Source: Opitutaceae bacterium
GTDB lineage: Bacteria > Verrucomicrobiota > Verrucomicrobiia > Opitutales > Opitutaceae
Direction: 5' to 3'
Length of the DNA stretch: 61,849 nucleotides
Assembly: GCA_019455245.1 (NCBI GenBank)
Contig: JACFMR010000022.1
Coordinates: 1-61,849 of the forward strand
Below, piece by piece: positions 7,884 through 16,639 of this stretch. Under the pieces are notes generated by a model, which was not told where the DNA came from, ran no database searches, and saw only the letters and a program-made list of their open reading frames with translations. The position numbers and the translations under genes are program-made. The stretch's first letter is position 1. Each line of letters opens with the position of its first letter.

Positions 7884-8666
7884 TCAGAGCCAGTCGGCGA
7901 TCGAACGGAACGTGCGTTTGACGGTGTAGGCGTCGACGCGGGTCCAACCGTTGACGGGGAGGCAGGCTTCGTCGGCGGTGTCGATGCGCTTGTGGCGGAT
8001 CTCGACTTCAAGCGGTGAGTTGAACGCGAAAGACTTGGCAGTCGCGCGGTTGGCGACGGCGGTCTGCGCAGCGGTCTCGATTTCCTTGAGCACGCGGCGC
8101 GGGTGTTTGCTCAGCGCGGCGTTCCAGCTGTAGCCGATCTTGGTTGTCACGGTGGTGATACCGGGGAAGAACTCGCGCGCCTCGGCCACGGCCTTGTCGT
8201 CGCTGGCCACGAACAGCGGCGGCACGCCGTGGGTGCCGGCGATGGCGGCGTCGATGGCGAGTTCGCCGACCTCGCGGCCGTTGACCTTGATCCACTGGTA
8301 AACGGTGCTGTTGAACGAGTGCGCGAGCGGGGCGGCGACGGTGTTGTCGCGCGCGTGGTAGCCGATGAAGAGGAGGCCGGCGAAGTCGCGGTCGAGCATG
8401 GCGAAACGCCGGGCGTGCACGCCGTTGAAGATGTCGCAGCGTTCGTCGAGCTCATCGTAAACGAGGTTCACGCCGCCCCCGTGGTTGTCCCACACAACCA
8501 CCTGCGTTGCGCCCGCGGCGAAAAGTCCGCGCGCGGCGGCGGCGGCCTCCGCGGTGGCCTGACGGCGGGCGTATTCGTATTGGGCGGGCGCGGCGTTGAG
8601 GCTGCCGCCCGGTGCCCCGACGACGCCGGCGGGTCCTTCACAATCGACGGCGATGACGAATTTCAT
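7884..8666 (-). CDS. M55 family (DppA-like) D-aminopeptidase
   Basis: A 260-residue protein of the zinc D-aminopeptidase family. The diagnostic motifs are AVDCEGPAGVVG at the N-terminus (Asp and Glu zinc ligands), the VVVWDNHGGG segment, and GLLFIGYHARDN with a conserved His. The family releases D-amino acids from peptides and is often linked to peptidoglycan peptide recycling. Spelling differs slightly from the Bacillus enzyme (DCEGPAG for DMEGIAG). It converges with the JmjC-like gene and lies 99 bases upstream, on its strand, of a GH172-like gene, with a palindromic repeat between them. Confidence 0.88.
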   Translation of the reverse strand: MKFVIAVDCEGPAGVVGAPGGSLNAAPAQYEYARRQATAEAAAAARGLFAAGATQVVVWDNHGGGVNLVYDELDERCDIFNGVHARRFAMLDRDFAGLLFIGYHARDNTVAAPLAHSFNSTVYQWIKVNGREVGELAIDAAIAGTHGVPPLFVASDDKAVAEAREFFPGITTVTTKIGYSWNAALSKHPRRVLKEIETAAQTAVANRATAKSFAFNSPLEVEIRHKRIDTADEACLPVNGWTRVDAYTVKRTFRSIADWL

Positions 8667-8687
8667 GGCGCCTTTCTAAATCAACTT

Positions 8688-8760
8688 TCCCGCGGATGGC
8701 GCGAATAATCGCGGATGACCAAACCGATCTTATCCGCGTCCATCCGTGAAATTCGCGGGG
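8688..8760. repeat. Imperfect palindrome made of CCGCGGAT/ATCCGCG units
   Basis: The left arm contains CCCGCGGATGGCGCGAATAA and the right arm TTATCCGCG, CATCCGTGAA and ATTCGCGGGG, so outer CCCGCG...CGCGGG and inner ATCCGCG units pair. It fills the gap between the M55 and GH172-like genes. It looks like a dispersed REP-type element, not a terminator, since no T-tract follows on either strand. Confidence 0.55.
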
Positions 8761-8765
8761 AGGAT

Positions 8766-9848
8766 TCAGACGACCTCGAGGTAGTCGCGGTCGGGCAGGG
8801 CGGGGAATGGCGCGGTGGGCAACGTCTGATACCAGTAGGCGACGGAGCAGATGTCATCCTGCAGCGGCAGATAGCGACCGTCGCTGCGCCAGCCGAGGGC
8901 CTGGATGGTGACGCGCAGTTCCTGTTCGAAACGCACGGGATCCATCACATGCCAGCGATACATGGCGAAGCGGGTTTGGGAGCGATACAGGCCGTCGGGC
9001 CGCAGGACCTGGTGCAGGCCGGCATAAGGGGTGGAAAATTCCTGATACTGTTTGGTCTCCTTGTTCTCGAAGTTGTAGGAGCCGCAGAAGTAGTCCTCGG
9101 TGCCGGTGCCGCAGATCGTGGGCCAGTCCTTGTCGCCGTCGAAGAAGAACTTGATCTCGCCCTCGCCCCACCAGTTGGCGTTGTTGACACCCCAGCCCAT
9201 GACGGTGCCGACGTAGTGGCCGCGACCCTGGATGCCGTCGAGAATGGTGTAGTCGGTTTTGTAGGGCAGCGGGTTGGTGCGGCGGAACTGGGCGTGGAAG
9301 TAGGCGCAGTCCGCCGGCACGTCGGTCAGCGTGTAGTTGACCTGGTAATAAAGCGTCATGTCCTCGTGCCCGAGGTTGGTCATGGTGATGCGGCACGACT
9401 TGCGGAAGGGCATTTCCCAGTAGCAGTTGAACGCGCTGCCGGGATTGACGCAGACCGGCAGCGAGACCAGCGGCGAGAACCGGCCCCAAGGCAGGCCGAA
9501 GAAATCGCCGACCGGGCACTCGACCGAGGGGTGCTCCTGGCCGTCCCAGTAGATGCGCAGGATGCTGTAACGCCACGGGCCGGTCGGGGTCATCCAGATC
9601 TGCTGGATGGCACCGGGGCCGGTGATGTCGGCCACGGTGAAGGTCTGGCCGACCTTGATGCGGACGGAGGGCGAGATCTTCCAACCGCGGCCGAGGTCGC
9701 GCGCGCAATGGGCGCCGGTACCTTCGGTGGCCATGCCGCCGGCGCCTTTTTCGCCGTTGAAGTTCTCCGCGCTGATGGAGCGGGTTTGCGCCGCGGAGAG
9801 ACGACTGAGGTTGCCGAGGTGGAGGCCGAGACCGTTGAAGGAATTCAT
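8766..9848 (-). CDS. DUF2961 (GH172) glycoside hydrolase-like protein
   Basis: A 360-residue protein with the double beta-jelly-roll signature of DUF2961, the family classified as GH172 that acts on fructofuranosides and arabinofuranosides. The conserved acidic residues are in WGEGEIKFFFDGD and CGTGTEDYFCGSYNF, the two positions that carry the catalytic glutamates in characterised members. GPGAIQQIWMTPTG near residue 77 is the usual N-terminal motif. There is no signal peptide, so it is probably cytoplasmic. It belongs to a minus-strand run of catabolic genes with PIG-L and ROK genes upstream. Substrate is not predictable. Confidence 0.88.
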   Translation of the reverse strand: MNSFNGLGLHLGNLSRLSAAQTRSISAENFNGEKGAGGMATEGTGAHCARDLGRGWKISPSVRIKVGQTFTVADITGPGAIQQIWMTPTGPWRYSILRIYWDGQEHPSVECPVGDFFGLPWGRFSPLVSLPVCVNPGSAFNCYWEMPFRKSCRITMTNLGHEDMTLYYQVNYTLTDVPADCAYFHAQFRRTNPLPYKTDYTILDGIQGRGHYVGTVMGWGVNNANWWGEGEIKFFFDGDKDWPTICGTGTEDYFCGSYNFENKETKQYQEFSTPYAGLHQVLRPDGLYRSQTRFAMYRWHVMDPVRFEQELRVTIQALGWRSDGRYLPLQDDICSVAYWYQTLPTAPFPALPDRDYLEVV

Positions 9849-9940
9849 GGGGAACGGCGTGGTGGTTTAGCGAACGACGCGGACCGATGCAGGCCTTTTC
9901 GGTGGCGCGGCGGAAAAATCGTGGACGGACGTGCGGACAG

Positions 9941-10002
9941 CCACCTTGTCGCGATGCTCCCGCCTTCGCCAGGCCTACGGAGGGCACGGCCAAGGCGGCT
10001 AC
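9941..10002. repeat. Half copy of the GTAGCCGCC dispersed repeat
   Basis: CCACCTTGTCGCGATGCTCC at the left and GGCACGGCCAAGGCGGCTAC at the right match, base for base over most of 62 bases, the right half of the repeat at 37045-37152 and the reverse complement of the left half at 53780-53908. It lies between the GH172-like and PIG-L genes. Confidence 0.7.
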
Positions 10003-10020
10003 GGGCCTGCTGAGTCTTGG

Positions 10021-10884
10021 TCAGGATTCCGTCCGTCCGAGGCGTTGGCCGAGTTTCCGGTGCACGTCGTCTTTGAACGCGTCGATGAAGCTGCAGACGT
10101 AATCGACGATGTCCATGGTGGGATCCTGCACCAACGGCGTGAGGTCGAGACCGAAGATGAGTTGCGAGGTCCGGTCGGTGGCGTGCGATTCGAAGAAGGT
10201 GGCGTTGGCCGCCCGCCGGCCGTGGGTGGCCAGGTCGTAGCGTTTGCCGCCCGCGATCTGCGAATCGAACACGCCGTTGAGCGCCGCGGCCAGGTTGTCG
10301 CGACCGCTCACGTCCATCAGCATCTTGGCGGCGTCGGGCAGCCAGTCCAGGTTGCGCCAGACTTCACAGCCGATGACCTGCCCGGGCCGCTGGTCCGGCG
10401 GCAGCGCGCGCAGCGCCTGCAGGGCTGCAATGACAACGCCGATGTGCGTGTCGTGCTTGTCGGCGGGATTGTGGGTGTAAACGACCTGCGGCCGCGTCGC
10501 GGTCAGGATCTGATGCAGATCCTCCGACAGCTCGGTGGCGGTCGGGCTCTTGACGGCGCTGCTGGGGTAATCGAGCTGGATCATCGCGCCGTAACCGCCG
10601 GTGACCGCCGCGGTGTTCTGTTCCTGCCGGCGCAGGTCCATCATTTGTGCGTCGGTGAAATTCGCATACGGGCCGGTGCGCGAGCTGCCGGCGCCGTTGG
10701 TGCAGGTCACGCCGCCGAACCATTGGTCGGCGCGGTTGTAACAGGCCAAGATGCCGTGAAAGGCCATGAACTCGAGGTCGTCCTGATGCGCACCCACGCC
10801 GAGATGCGTGATGCGACCGAGGGCCGCGGGTTCGGGCTGCCCGTCGGGAATGAAGACCGACGCCGTGGAGTTGTGCAGTTTCAT
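10021..10884 (-). CDS. PIG-L family deacetylase
   Basis: A 287-residue protein from the ATG at 10882-10884. The zinc and catalytic motif is GAHQDDLEFMAFHGIL (the family's AHPDDxE), and a third ligand His is in THNPADKHDTHIGV. PIG-L enzymes remove N-acetyl groups from sugars such as GlcNAc conjugates. The start lies 4 bases after the stop of the ROK-family gene, so both are translated from one message. A sugar-kinase relative next to a deacetylase suggests handling of an amino sugar, but that is an inference. The C-terminal 90 residues, with FGLDLTPLVQDP, are longer than the minimal family. Confidence 0.85.
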   Translation of the reverse strand: MKLHNSTASVFIPDGQPEPAALGRITHLGVGAHQDDLEFMAFHGILACYNRADQWFGGVTCTNGAGSSRTGPYANFTDAQMMDLRRQEQNTAAVTGGYGAMIQLDYPSSAVKSPTATELSEDLHQILTATRPQVVYTHNPADKHDTHIGVVIAALQALRALPPDQRPGQVIGCEVWRNLDWLPDAAKMLMDVSGRDNLAAALNGVFDSQIAGGKRYDLATHGRRAANATFFESHATDRTSQLIFGLDLTPLVQDPTMDIVDYVCSFIDAFKDDVHRKLGQRLGRTES

Positions 10885-10888
10885 AAGC

Positions 10889-12262
10889 TCACTTTTTGAT
10901 TGCTGCGAGGCTGGCCGCGGCAACGGCCTGGCCGACGCGTCGGCTCTTTTCGTCGGGCACGTGCAGTGCGATCCGGTCCGCGATTTCCGGAAACTCCTGT
11001 TGCAGCACGTCCCGCGCCTTGGTCATCAGGATTTCGCCGCCCACGCCGGTCGTCACCCGGCCGAGGAGCAGCATGTGCTTGAAGTCGTAGAAATCCGCGT
11101 AGTGCGGGACCGTGCAGCCGAGATAGACGCCGATGGTTTCGTAAATTTTGGCCGCCCGCGGATCGCCCTGCGCCATCAGGTCCTGCACGGTCTTCAACCG
11201 TTCGGGCAGGCCCATGGCCGCCGGCACGGCAATGCCGGCGGCGGGCAGCAGTTTGTTGACCGCCTGCTGGGAAAAATACAACGCGCCCACGCCCCGGTCG
11301 CCCGACCATTCGTCCGCGGCGGCCGCGGGATTGTAGTCCACCGGCACGAACGCGAGTTCGCTCAGCCAGCCCGTCATGCCGCCCTGCGGATTCAGGTAGC
11401 CGGCGGCTTCGCTCGAGCCCATCGCCACGCCGAGCATGCCATTGGCCGACAGCGACATCGCTCCCGCCAGCGCCGTGACATCGCCGTCGTTGGCGACTTC
11501 GAGCGGCACGTTCCACTCGCGCTGGAGTTGGAGGAAGAGGCTTTTTGCCCGGTCGAATTTCTCCGCGGACACTGATCGCAGCAGCGAGGCCACCATGAAT
11601 TTGTTGTCCACGATGACCCCGGCCGAGCTGCCGCCGATGGCGTCAACGTGCGGCAGGTGGGCCGCGGCCTTTTTCAGCGCGCCGTTGAGGTGATCGTAAT
11701 GATACTGCGGATCCGGCTCATCCTTCGGATTCCACGGAAACTCGTCGGCATAGACGACCTCGCCTTCCTTTACGGCGGCCACCTTGTAATCACTCGCCCC
11801 GAGGTCGAAACCGATGCGGCAGCCGTCCAAGTGTCCGCCGATGGACCGGTGCGCCTCGTTTTCCGCCGGGACCGCGGCCGCGTCGGTGAGAACCACCTCG
11901 AAAGACTGTTCGTAAACGCGGCCCATCAGGTCCACGTCAAACCGGCGTTCGCCAGTGGACGCATAGCTGCGGGCGATGTGTTCGCCAATCGCGCGCGGGC
12001 CGCCGAACCACACGCGCCAGCCGCCGCGCGCCCAGAGCAGGATTTTCACCAACCGTTCGACGTAGCGCAGCGTGTGCTCCGTGGGCTCGGGCAGCACAAG
12101 GGTTTCGTGCCGCGACACCAGGCCGTTTTCCCGCTCCAGTCCCAGCACGAGCGGAACGGCGCGGCCTGACTCTTTGGCGGTGGCGACGTAGAGGCGGTTG
12201 AACCGCACCGCGGGGGAAAATCCCGGGTCGAGCGGCGCGGCGGATTTCAGCGATTGAGGCAT
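10889..12262 (-). CDS. ROK-family sugar kinase-like protein, unusually long
   Basis: A 457-residue protein (ATG at 12260-12262; another ATG lies six codons upstream). Residues 150-457 form an ASKHA fold: phosphate-1 motif IGFDLGASDYKVAAV, the catalytic-loop segment LEVANDGDVTALAGA, and adenosine motif ATGVGGEILM. ROK kinases are usually near 300 residues and carry a CxCGxxGCxE zinc motif; here the zinc motif is absent and about 140 extra residues precede the kinase fold. It could phosphorylate a sugar or act as a sensor. It is coupled to the PIG-L gene. The 296-base upstream gap probably holds the promoter. Confidence 0.8.
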   Translation of the reverse strand: MPQSLKSAAPLDPGFSPAVRFNRLYVATAKESGRAVPLVLGLERENGLVSRHETLVLPEPTEHTLRYVERLVKILLWARGGWRVWFGGPRAIGEHIARSYASTGERRFDVDLMGRVYEQSFEVVLTDAAAVPAENEAHRSIGGHLDGCRIGFDLGASDYKVAAVKEGEVVYADEFPWNPKDEPDPQYHYDHLNGALKKAAAHLPHVDAIGGSSAGVIVDNKFMVASLLRSVSAEKFDRAKSLFLQLQREWNVPLEVANDGDVTALAGAMSLSANGMLGVAMGSSEAAGYLNPQGGMTGWLSELAFVPVDYNPAAAADEWSGDRGVGALYFSQQAVNKLLPAAGIAVPAAMGLPERLKTVQDLMAQGDPRAAKIYETIGVYLGCTVPHYADFYDFKHMLLLGRVTTGVGGEILMTKARDVLQQEFPEIADRIALHVPDEKSRRVGQAVAAASLAAIKK

Positions 12263-12558
12263 GGCGGATATGGGCGGCATCTTGCAGCAGTTCGTTGCGG
12301 AAAGGCCACAAAAAGTACCGCCGATCCAGCCCGGTTAACCGCCGCGCGGAATCCGCCGGGTGTGAGGACCGCTACCATATTAGGGATCGCATCATAGTCT
12401 GACTTTGGGCGGTAGGCATTGGCCCCGATGCGTTGGCCGGCGCTGCCATGAAAACGAGCGCCTTGAGGCAAGGCGCTCCACCATCTGTCGTCAGTCCAAT
12501 ACGCGAACTATGATATGACTGGCCGGCAGCGCCGGTAGGTGAGGACGTGCTGGCCGGC
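12263..12558. other. Intergenic region with several overlapping inverted repeats
   Basis: No gene is seen. It contains a perfect 10-bp hairpin (GAGCGCCTTG AGG CAAGGCGCTC, 12456-12478), ATCATAGT near 12392 mirrored by ACTATGAT near 12509, and CCGGCGCTGCC near 12438 mirrored by GGCAGCGCCGG near 12524. The promoter of the ROK/PIG-L genes should lie at its left end. No T-tract follows the hairpin on the minus strand. Confidence 0.5.
12456..12478. repeat. REP-like perfect hairpin
   Basis: A 10-bp perfect stem with a 3-base loop. It resembles REP-type sequences and could protect the 3' end of the Tat-exported gene's transcript. Confidence 0.6.
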
Positions 12559-14301
12559 TCAGCCCAATTCCAACCGGGCGTGGAAGGGCGTCGATCCCGT
12601 GAGATAGACGCTCTGACCCGCCCACTTGGGGCGCGCCCCGCGCAACTGCGTGTAGCGGTTCTCGGCGCGACCGGGACCAAAGGTGATGACGTCGCCGCCG
12701 GCGGTGTAGGTGCCGGTGTCGCCGGCGAGCATAAACGCGTCGGTCGTCCCCGCCACGGGCGTCACCCCCGTGAGTTGGCCGCCGGCCCGAAACGCGAGTT
12801 CGATCGCGACGGGCACGTGGTCGGTGCCGGTCACGGTGAAATCCAAGGTGAAGCCGCCGGCGCGTTCGCGCACCTCGACGACCGATTCCAGCACCTGCAC
12901 CTCGCTGGTGGCGCGTGCATTGGGTTCATCAACCGCCAGCGTGCCGTTGGGCGCCATGCGCACCGGCGCACCGGGCTCGATGCGCTCGGGCGGCAGCGGT
13001 TGAAAATACGGGCCTTCCAGCCGCTGGCGCAGCCGGTAAACGCCATCGGCGATCTCCAGTTCTTCCGCCTCGAACTGGCCCTTGCCGAAGAACGCCGAGG
13101 CCAGCCGCACCGCTTCCAGCGCGGCGTGTCCCTTGCGCAGCGAGAACAGCGTGGGGTTGCGCGCGAGGATGGTTGCGCTGAGTTCGTCGCGCCGGATGCG
13201 GGCCAGGTGCGAGTGCGCAAACACGCGGGCGTAATCCGTCGGCAGCGCCGTGCCCGGGGGCAGTTCCGCCTGCCATTCCGGTTCCTCGAAAAACGTCGCG
13301 AGCTCACCGGCGAGGTCGTCGGGCGCACTCTGTTCGATGTAGCGCGCCGCCGCCGCGAAACGGCCGTCGCCGTCGTGCAGCGCCATGGCGCGGTAGCCCA
13401 TGTAGTAGCGGGAGAGGTGAACGCGCTGATATTGATCCTGCCGCCGCGAGGCCTCGGTCACGAGTTCGCCGTCGGGGTGCACATAATACAACGTCATCGC
13501 GAGGTTGCGCCGCACCGGCTCGTACAGCTCCGGCCGGTTGAGCAGCCTGGCCGCACCCAGCAGCGCGCGGTTCACCACCGGCGAGTAGACGCCCGTGCTC
13601 TTCTCGGTGTATTGGCCGTCGGGATCAAGGTCGATGCCCTCGGCTAGCCACTGGTCCACCCGGTCCAAGTAGCGGGAGTCCGGATACAGGGCGTGCACCC
13701 GGGCCAGCGCCCCGCAGACGACCCAGCGGTGGTTGGGCGTGTGCACGCCGCCCGCGACCAACGCCCCGCCACCGCGGCGGATGAAGGTTTCCAGCGCGGT
13801 CCGGGCCGCGGCGTGATCGGGCCGGTCCGCCCCGCGCAACAGCTGCGCCGCGGCCGTGATGATCTCCAGCACAAAGGCGGTGTCGGGCGTGGAGTGAAAA
13901 TTGGTTTCGACGAGATCGATGGTGCCGTCGGCATGCTGCAGTTTGACGAGCGCGGCCGTGGCGAGATCGAGTGGTTCGTTCAGCGCGGGATCACGGTGCC
14001 AGCGCGAATCGGGCGAGTGCACGGCGCAGGCCAAGGCGATGATCAGCCGCGCGGTGTCCTGCGCGGTGGGGATGCCGTGGGCGTTGTCCACCGCGCCCAA
14101 CACCGGCGCCGCCGGATCACGCCGCTGCCGCGCGAGGGTGCGGGTGATGGTTTCGTCGTTGCGCGCCACGAGGTGGCGGATGAGCCGGGCGGTGGCGTCG
14201 GAGGTGTTGGGCATGGGTTGGGTCGAACCACGGGCAGCAAAACCGAGGTAACCCAAGGCAAGCAATCCGGCCGTGGAAGAGACGAATGAGCGCCGGGTCA
14301 T
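12559..14301 (-). CDS. Tat-exported alpha/alpha-toroid protein, polysaccharide lyase-like
   Basis: A 580-residue protein if it starts at the ATG at 14299-14301, giving a Tat signal MTRRSFVSSTAGLLALGYLG; an upstream in-frame ATG (14344-14346) adds 15 residues. Residues 60-420 are rich in helices of the incomplete toroid kind seen in heparinase/alginate-lyase proteins (NFHSTPDTAFVLEIITAA, VHTPNHRWVVCGALARVHAL, GVYSPVVNRALLGAARLL, RVHLSRYYMGYRAMALHD). Residues 430-580 look like a beta sandwich. Candidate active-site residues are the Asn-His of TPNHRW and the Tyr-Tyr-Met region. It is probably a periplasmic lyase or hydrolase of a uronic-acid polysaccharide. The family cannot be fixed by eye. Confidence 0.6.
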   Translation of the reverse strand: MTRRSFVSSTAGLLALGYLGFAARGSTQPMPNTSDATARLIRHLVARNDETITRTLARQRRDPAAPVLGAVDNAHGIPTAQDTARLIIALACAVHSPDSRWHRDPALNEPLDLATAALVKLQHADGTIDLVETNFHSTPDTAFVLEIITAAAQLLRGADRPDHAAARTALETFIRRGGGALVAGGVHTPNHRWVVCGALARVHALYPDSRYLDRVDQWLAEGIDLDPDGQYTEKSTGVYSPVVNRALLGAARLLNRPELYEPVRRNLAMTLYYVHPDGELVTEASRRQDQYQRVHLSRYYMGYRAMALHDGDGRFAAAARYIEQSAPDDLAGELATFFEEPEWQAELPPGTALPTDYARVFAHSHLARIRRDELSATILARNPTLFSLRKGHAALEAVRLASAFFGKGQFEAEELEIADGVYRLRQRLEGPYFQPLPPERIEPGAPVRMAPNGTLAVDEPNARATSEVQVLESVVEVRERAGGFTLDFTVTGTDHVPVAIELAFRAGGQLTGVTPVAGTTDAFMLAGDTGTYTAGGDVITFGPGRAENRYTQLRGARPKWAGQSVYLTGSTPFHARLELG

Positions 14302-14533
14302 GCCGGTTGAACCGGCGGAGGGTTGATGCGGGCGGGAGAGGGGCATGGGGATATTGCCGCGCAAGGACGGCGGTTGAGGGTGGGAGACTGCGGCAGCAAA
14401 GCCGTGGTTACACGGCGGTGCGTCGAACACAGGGGATCGGTCCGGAAATGCGACCCCAAATCGTTGCAAGCCTTGCAACGGATTGGAGTGAGGTGATGAG
14501 GCGCCGGGAGAATGGACCGGTCGCCGGAAGGCT

Positions 14534-14622
14534 TCGGACTGGAGTCTCTTGCGCGTCACCAGCGCAGACCGGCACAGGGACGTGCCGGTCCACCTCAATC
14601 TTCCGGTCCGCCAAAATTCACA
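14534..14622. repeat. Dispersed repeat, family B (CGTGCCGGYCCACCTC)
   Basis: Contains CGTGCCGGTCCACCTCAATC and GTCCGCCAAAATTCACA, which recur at 41690-41731 and, on the other strand, at 25506-25560 where the adjoining CACCGGTGACGCGC also matches. The rest of the 14302-14662 gap shows no gene. Confidence 0.6.
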
Positions 14623-14662
14623 TCGCTTGGGGCGGTTGGTCGTGCCCGGCGCGCAACCGTGC

Positions 14663-15685
14663 TCAGGCCGGGGCCTTGGCTTCGTCGCGGTATTTGCGGT
14701 TGCCGCCGCCCCACTTGTCACAGCCGCCCTGGCCGCTGGGCCGCACACTGGGTTTCTGGATATCGGCGTAGCCGCGGTAGGCGTAGGGATCGCGACCGGC
14801 GACGACGATGATGTCGCGGTAATCGTAGTGCGCGTTGTGGTCGCCCTCGGGGGTCTTGCCCCACGGCAGCCGCGATTCGCAGCTCATGTAGTGGTTGACG
14901 AGCGCGCGGCGGTAGGTGCCCGCGGGGGCCTGATTGGGCAGCGAGCGGTGCAGCAGGTAACCGTTGAAGATCACGACCGAGCCGGCCTCGACCTCGACGG
15001 GTACGGCCTCGTCGTCGCGATAGGGAAAGTCCACCGATTCCTCGGCGCAGTCGAACCGGCGGTCGCCGTGCCATTTTTGTTCCCAGAGGATACCGGGCCG
15101 GTGCGAGCCGGGCAGCACCCAGAGGCAGCCGTTTTCGACCGTGGCCCGGTCGAGGGCGATCCAAGCGCCGGTGAGCGAGCGGTCGCGTGTGGGGATGTAG
15201 TCCTCGTCCTGATGCCAGGCCTGGCCGGGTTTGCCGGAGGATTTGATGAAGAGCATCGACTGCATGCATTTCACGTTCGGGCCGATCACGTTGGTCAACG
15301 TTTGCACGGTGGCGGGGTTGCGGATGGCGTCTTGCATCACGTCCGAGCACTTGTGCGGAAAATGGATGCAGAGAAAGCGCTGCAGCACGGAGTCGTCGGG
15401 CTCATCCGCGGCGGCGTTGGGCTGGTCGGGCAGTTCGCCGCGCTCGCCGCGGCAGATGAGCGTGGTCTCGGCTTTCAGTGCTTCGATGGCGGCGGGCGAG
15501 AAGGCGTTTTCGAGCACCAGATAACCGTTGGCCTCGTAGAAAGATTTCACCGCGGCCGGATCGGCATCGGGGCTGAAATAGCCCGGCGGGCGCGCGGACG
15601 GAAACGCGTTGCGGCGCGTGCCGGCGAAACCGCCGGTGACGGTGACAAGTTGACGGGGCGGGGTCTCCAAGCTTGAGGAACTCAT
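14663..15685 (-). CDS. Phytanoyl-CoA dioxygenase (PhyH) family oxygenase
   Basis: A 340-residue protein from the ATG at 15683-15685. The Fe(II)/2-oxoglutarate site is visible as His-x-Asp in AWHQDEDYIP, distal His in GYLLHRSLPN, and the 2-oxoglutarate Arg in TYRRALVNHY. PhyH relatives hydroxylate varied small molecules in the cytoplasm. The extended N-terminus (1-40) has no clear function. It is divergent from an AraC regulator with only 47 bases between starts, so the regulator very likely controls it. Confidence 0.88.
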   Translation of the reverse strand: MSSSSLETPPRQLVTVTGGFAGTRRNAFPSARPPGYFSPDADPAAVKSFYEANGYLVLENAFSPAAIEALKAETTLICRGERGELPDQPNAAADEPDDSVLQRFLCIHFPHKCSDVMQDAIRNPATVQTLTNVIGPNVKCMQSMLFIKSSGKPGQAWHQDEDYIPTRDRSLTGAWIALDRATVENGCLWVLPGSHRPGILWEQKWHGDRRFDCAEESVDFPYRDDEAVPVEVEAGSVVIFNGYLLHRSLPNQAPAGTYRRALVNHYMSCESRLPWGKTPEGDHNAHYDYRDIIVVAGRDPYAYRGYADIQKPSVRPSGQGGCDKWGGGNRKYRDEAKAPA

Positions 15686-15728
15686 AAACAGGACATATCT
15701 GATAGCATACAAAACTGCCCATAAACAG
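15683..15728. promoter_or_regulatory. Divergent control region with CATAAACAG direct repeats
   Basis: CATAAACAG occurs at 15683-15691 and at 15720-15728, 37 bases apart, in the short gap between the divergent PhyH and AraC starts. The first copy overlaps the PhyH start codon and the second lies 4 bases before the AraC start. Direct half-sites of this kind are typical binding sites for AraC-family dimers. Confidence 0.5.
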
Positions 15729-15732
15729 CCCC

Positions 15733-16560
15733 ATGGCGCGCAAAACCATATCCAAAAATATACGAACCGCCCGGACCACCAAGGTGTTGTTCGGCGATGT
15801 GGTCTATGAACCCGGTGGCACCTGCGGACCGCGCATCCAAGGCGACTATCAACTGGTTGCCTTGCTGGAAGGCCGGGTCGAGGTCGTGGTGGACGGACGC
15901 CAGCGTCGCATCGAGGCGGGGCAGGTGGGGCTGTTTCTGCCCGGACCTCAGGAGCTGTTCAGTTTCGCGCCCGACCGGAAAAGTCACCACACGTGGTGTT
16001 CGTTGCACCCGACGCTTTTGGCGGCGGAAACCGCGGTGGCGGGTCAGGCGGCGCCCGCGGTTCTGCCGATGTCGCGCCGTTTCGCGCAGTTGATGGAGAT
16101 GGGATTGTCGCTGTCGCATTGGGCGGCATCCGGCGCGCCCGGACTCGTGGAGGCGCTGGGCATCGCCACGTTGCAGGAGTATTTGTTTTCGGGCCGGCGT
16201 GAAACGGAGCAGCGCAGGGATGAGCCGGACGCGCTGCGCCGCGCGCTCGAGTGGATCAACCAGGAAGGCAGCGAGGCGGTGGACCTGCCGGCGCTGGCGC
16301 GGATCGCCGGGGTGTCGTCGGCGCAACTGGTGAAACTGTTCCGGCGGCACCTCGGCACCACGCCGTTGCGGCATGTGTGGGAAACGCGCACACGGCGCGG
16401 CGTGCAATTGCTGCGCGAGACCGGGCTCACGGTCGGCGAAGTGGCGCACCGTTGCGGTTTCCAGACGCCGTTTCATTTTTCGCGCTGGGTGAAACAACTG
16501 CACGGCGTTTCGCCCAAGGCGGTGCGTGCGCGGGCCTGGGGCCGGACGCCGACGGACTAA
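15733..16560 (+). CDS. AraC-family transcriptional regulator
   Basis: A 275-residue protein. Residues 15-90 form a cupin sensor (VYEPGGTCGPRIQGDYQLVALLEG split across strands, ending in EAGQVGLFLPG). The C-terminal two helix-turn-helices lie at about 175-270 (LARIAGVSSAQLVKLFRRHL and VGEVAHRCGFQTPFHFSRWV). It should bind a small ligand and switch the divergent PhyH gene. A carbohydrate ligand would be usual for the family but is not shown by the sequence. Confidence 0.93.
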   Translation: MARKTISKNIRTARTTKVLFGDVVYEPGGTCGPRIQGDYQLVALLEGRVEVVVDGRQRRIEAGQVGLFLPGPQELFSFAPDRKSHHTWCSLHPTLLAAETAVAGQAAPAVLPMSRRFAQLMEMGLSLSHWAASGAPGLVEALGIATLQEYLFSGRRETEQRRDEPDALRRALEWINQEGSEAVDLPALARIAGVSSAQLVKLFRRHLGTTPLRHVWETRTRRGVQLLRETGLTVGEVAHRCGFQTPFHFSRWVKQLHGVSPKAVRARAWGRTPTD

Positions 16561-16639
16561 ATCACCGCATGGGGTGGCGAATCTTGGCTTCGGGCAAGGT
16601 TAGCCTTGTCGCGGCGCAAGGGGAACGCACGCTGGCGCC

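Noticed and set aside
12456..12478. Perfect hairpin as a rho-independent terminator
   Set aside because: No T-tract follows on either strand, so it is listed as a REP-like repeat.
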